From NCBI RefSeq assembly GCF_016735495.2, contig NZ_JAERQY020000002.1, forward strand, positions 124,001 through 188,000: a stretch of 64,000 bases of DNA. Reading direction: 5' to 3'. This DNA comes from Lysobacter sp. MMG2. GTDB lineage: Bacteria; Pseudomonadota; Gammaproteobacteria; Xanthomonadales; Xanthomonadaceae. The notes beneath the pieces were generated by a model, which ran no database searches, had not been told where the DNA came from, and worked only from the letters and a program-made list of their open reading frames with translations. This document shows, one piece after another, positions 62,243-64,000 of this stretch (positions within the stretch are counted from its first letter, which is position 1; the number at the start of each line of letters is the position of its first letter). A program made the translations under genes and the position numbers.

Positions 62243-64000
62243 ATGATCGCTGGCCTCGACGGTCTTCGCTTCCAGCACTGGCAGACGGAGCTTCGCCCCG
62301 ACGGCGTCCTGCTGCTGTCGTTCGACAAGGCCGGCACGCCGGTCAACACCTTCTCCCAGGACGTCCTGATCGAACTGGACATCCTGATCGAGCGCCTGGC
62401 GCTGGACCCGCCCAAGGCGGTGGTGCTCCGTTCGGCCAAGGCATCGGGCTTCATCGCCGGTGCGGACATCAAGGAATTCCAGAGTTTCGACCAGAAGGGC
62501 ACCGTCGGCGACGCCATTCGCCGCGGCCAGCAGACCTTCCAGCGCCTGGCCGAGCTGCCCTGCCCGACCGTCGCGGCCATCCACGGCTTCTGCATGGGCG
62601 GCGGCACCGAGATCTCCCTGGCCTGCCGCTACCGCGTGGCCAGCAACGACCCGTCCACCCGCATCGGCCTGCCGGAAGTGAAGCTGGGCATCTTCCCGGG
62701 CTGGGGCGGCAGCGTGCGCCTGCCGCGCCTGATCGGCGCGCCGGCGGCGTTCGACGTGATGCTCACCGGCCGCACGTTGTCGGCCTCGGCCGCGCGCGCG
62801 AACGGACTGGTCGACAAGGTCACCGATCCGGCCAGCCTGATCGACGTCGCCGCCGCGCTGGCCCTGAAGGGCACGCAGCGTCCGTTCAAGCAGCGCTTCC
62901 TCGGCTGGGCCACCAATACCCTGCCGGCGCGCAAGCTGCTGGCGCCGATGCTGACCAAGCAGGTCGCACGCAAGGCGCGCAAGGAGCACTACCCCGCGCC
63001 GTATGCGCTGATCAACAGCTGGGCCAACACCGGCGGCGGCATCCAGCAGCAGTTGTCGGCCGAACGCAAGGCGGTGGTGAAGCTTGCGTCCACGCCGACC
63101 GCGCGCAACCTGATCCGCGTGTTCTTCCTGCAGGAACGCCTGAAGGGACTGGGCGGCAAGGATCACGGCATCCGCCACGTGCATGTCGTCGGCGCCGGCG
63201 TGATGGGCGGCGACATCGCCGCATGGTCGGCTACGAAGGGTTTCAACGTCACGCTGCAGGATCGCGAGCAGCGTTTCATCGACGCCGCGCTGACCCGCGC
63301 GCAAGCGATGTTCGAGAAGAAGGTGAAGGACGAGGCCAAGCGCGCCGCGGTCTCGGCGCGCCTGAAGGGCGACCTGGCCGGCGACGGCGTGCCGGAAGCG
63401 GATCTGGTCATCGAGGCGATCATCGAAAACGCCGAAGCCAAGCGCGAGCTGTACGCCTCGCTCGAGCCGCGCATGAAGTTCGACGCGCTGCTCACCACCA
63501 ACACCTCGTCGATCCCGCTGACCGAACTGCGCGAACACATCGCACGCCCGGTGCATTTCGCCGGCCTGCATTACTTCAACCCGGTCGCGCTGATGCCGCT
63601 GGTGGAGATCATCCACCACGACCGCGTCGCGCCGCAGACCGAGCAGCGCCTGGCCGCGTTCTGCAAGGCCATCGACAAGCTGCCCGTTCCGGTGGCCGGC
63701 ACGCCGGGCTTCCTGGTCAACCGCGTGCTGTTCCCGTACATGCTTGAAGCCGCGACCGCGTACGCCGATGGCATTCCGGGTGCGGCGATCGACAAGGCCG
63801 CGGTGAAGTTCGGCATGCCGATGGGGCCAATCGAACTGATCGACACCGTGGGCCTGGACGTGGCCGCCGGCGTCGGCGCGGAACTGGCGCCGTTCCTCGG
63901 CCTGCCGATCCCGGCCGCGCTGGCGAAGCCGCCGGAAGCCGGAAAGCGCGGCAAGAAGGACAACCAGGGCCTGTACAAGTGGGAGAACGGCAAGCCGGTG
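62243..64000 (+). CDS. Fatty acid oxidation complex alpha subunit (FadB/FadJ type), 3' end outside window
   Basis: The frame is open to the right edge, with 586 codons visible from 62243; an ATG at 62231 would add four residues. The N-terminal enoyl-CoA hydratase domain has SGFIAGADIKEF, the oxyanion and catalytic Glu segment GFCMGGGTEISLACRYR, and GLPEVKLGIFPGWGGSVRLP. The 3-hydroxyacyl-CoA dehydrogenase domain starts near 315 with the NAD motif VVGAGVMGGDIA and has TNTSSIPLTEL and the catalytic His in HFAGLHYFNPV. It performs two steps of fatty acid beta-oxidation with a thiolase partner, which would lie beyond the window. It diverges from rpoE. Confidence 0.93.
   Translation, partial: MIAGLDGLRFQHWQTELRPDGVLLLSFDKAGTPVNTFSQDVLIELDILIERLALDPPKAVVLRSAKASGFIAGADIKEFQSFDQKGTVGDAIRRGQQTFQRLAELPCPTVAAIHGFCMGGGTEISLACRYRVASNDPSTRIGLPEVKLGIFPGWGGSVRLPRLIGAPAAFDVMLTGRTLSASAARANGLVDKVTDPASLIDVAAALALKGTQRPFKQRFLGWATNTLPARKLLAPMLTKQVARKARKEHYPAPYALINSWANTGGGIQQQLSAERKAVVKLASTPTARNLIRVFFLQERLKGLGGKDHGIRHVHVVGAGVMGGDIAAWSATKGFNVTLQDREQRFIDAALTRAQAMFEKKVKDEAKRAAVSARLKGDLAGDGVPEADLVIEAIIENAEAKRELYASLEPRMKFDALLTTNTSSIPLTELREHIARPVHFAGLHYFNPVALMPLVEIIHHDRVAPQTEQRLAAFCKAIDKLPVPVAGTPGFLVNRVLFPYMLEAATAYADGIPGAAIDKAAVKFGMPMGPIELIDTVGLDVAAGVGAELAPFLGLPIPAALAKPPEAGKRGKKDNQGLYKWENGKPV

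Overview
The window looks like a piece of chromosome from a GC-rich gammaproteobacterium of the family Xanthomonadaceae, most likely Lysobacter or a close relative. The evidence is the gene order rpoE-rseA-mucD-lepA-lepB-DUF4845-rnc-era-recO, an Oar-type TonB-dependent receptor, many lipoproteins, short inverted repeats of the GTCATTCCCGCGAAGGCGGG type and ATTCGTG-type tracts between genes. This is inference from gene content; no 16S gene is present. No prophage, transposase, integrase or CRISPR array was seen.

Left part (1-10.8 kb): the end of a GH19-like muralytic protein, a membrane-anchored glutaredoxin-like protein, a lipoprotein serine hydrolase, and a minus-strand run lysA / penicillin-binding-type hydrolase (broken by a one-base frameshift) / VanX-type dipeptidase. 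Next comes a large TonB-dependent receptor led by a secreted transglutaminase-fold protein. A symmetric promoter region at 10.80-10.88 kb fires both ways.

11-16.6 kb: a plus-strand run that reads as a muropeptide salvage unit: NlpC/P60 endopeptidase, L-Ala-D/L-Glu epimerase, MurR/RpiR regulator, L,D-transpeptidase-like lipoprotein and an atypical DAACS symporter. Then tRNA-Arg(CCU), a piperidine-6-carboxylate dehydrogenase, pyrD, murB and a DMT exporter.

21.8-33 kb: an unknown lipoprotein, a pectinacetylesterase-family protein with a small unknown partner, a secreted protein with a possible premature stop, PAP2 phosphatase overlapping ispG, xseA, an aldehyde dehydrogenase and a VWA (YfbK) lipoprotein. 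33-38.6 kb: a GAF-GAF-GGDEF-EAL protein and an ECF sigma / anti-sigma / YigZ operon with ATGA overlaps. The anti-sigma-like protein and the VWA protein share a segment that resembles the start of TonB receptor plugs.

38.6-49 kb: an MsbA-like ABC exporter, an AidB-like acyl-CoA dehydrogenase, an FAD monooxygenase, a cold-shock protein, a purine/muropeptide salvage set (mtiP-hpt-nagZ), a FrnE-like DsbA, a CYTH phosphatase and rlmD. 49-64 kb: YdbL/YdbH-like envelope proteins, a REC-Hpt protein, and the conserved recO-era-rnc-DUF4845-lepB-lepA-mucD-rseA-rpoE block, diverging from a fadB/fadJ-type gene that runs off the right edge.

Peptidoglycan turnover recurs throughout (GH19-like, VanX, DAP decarboxylase, NlpC/P60, epimerase, L,D-transpeptidase, MurB, NagZ). 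Several genes also carry a TANNNT box 6-7 bases before the start codon, which suggests leaderless transcripts.
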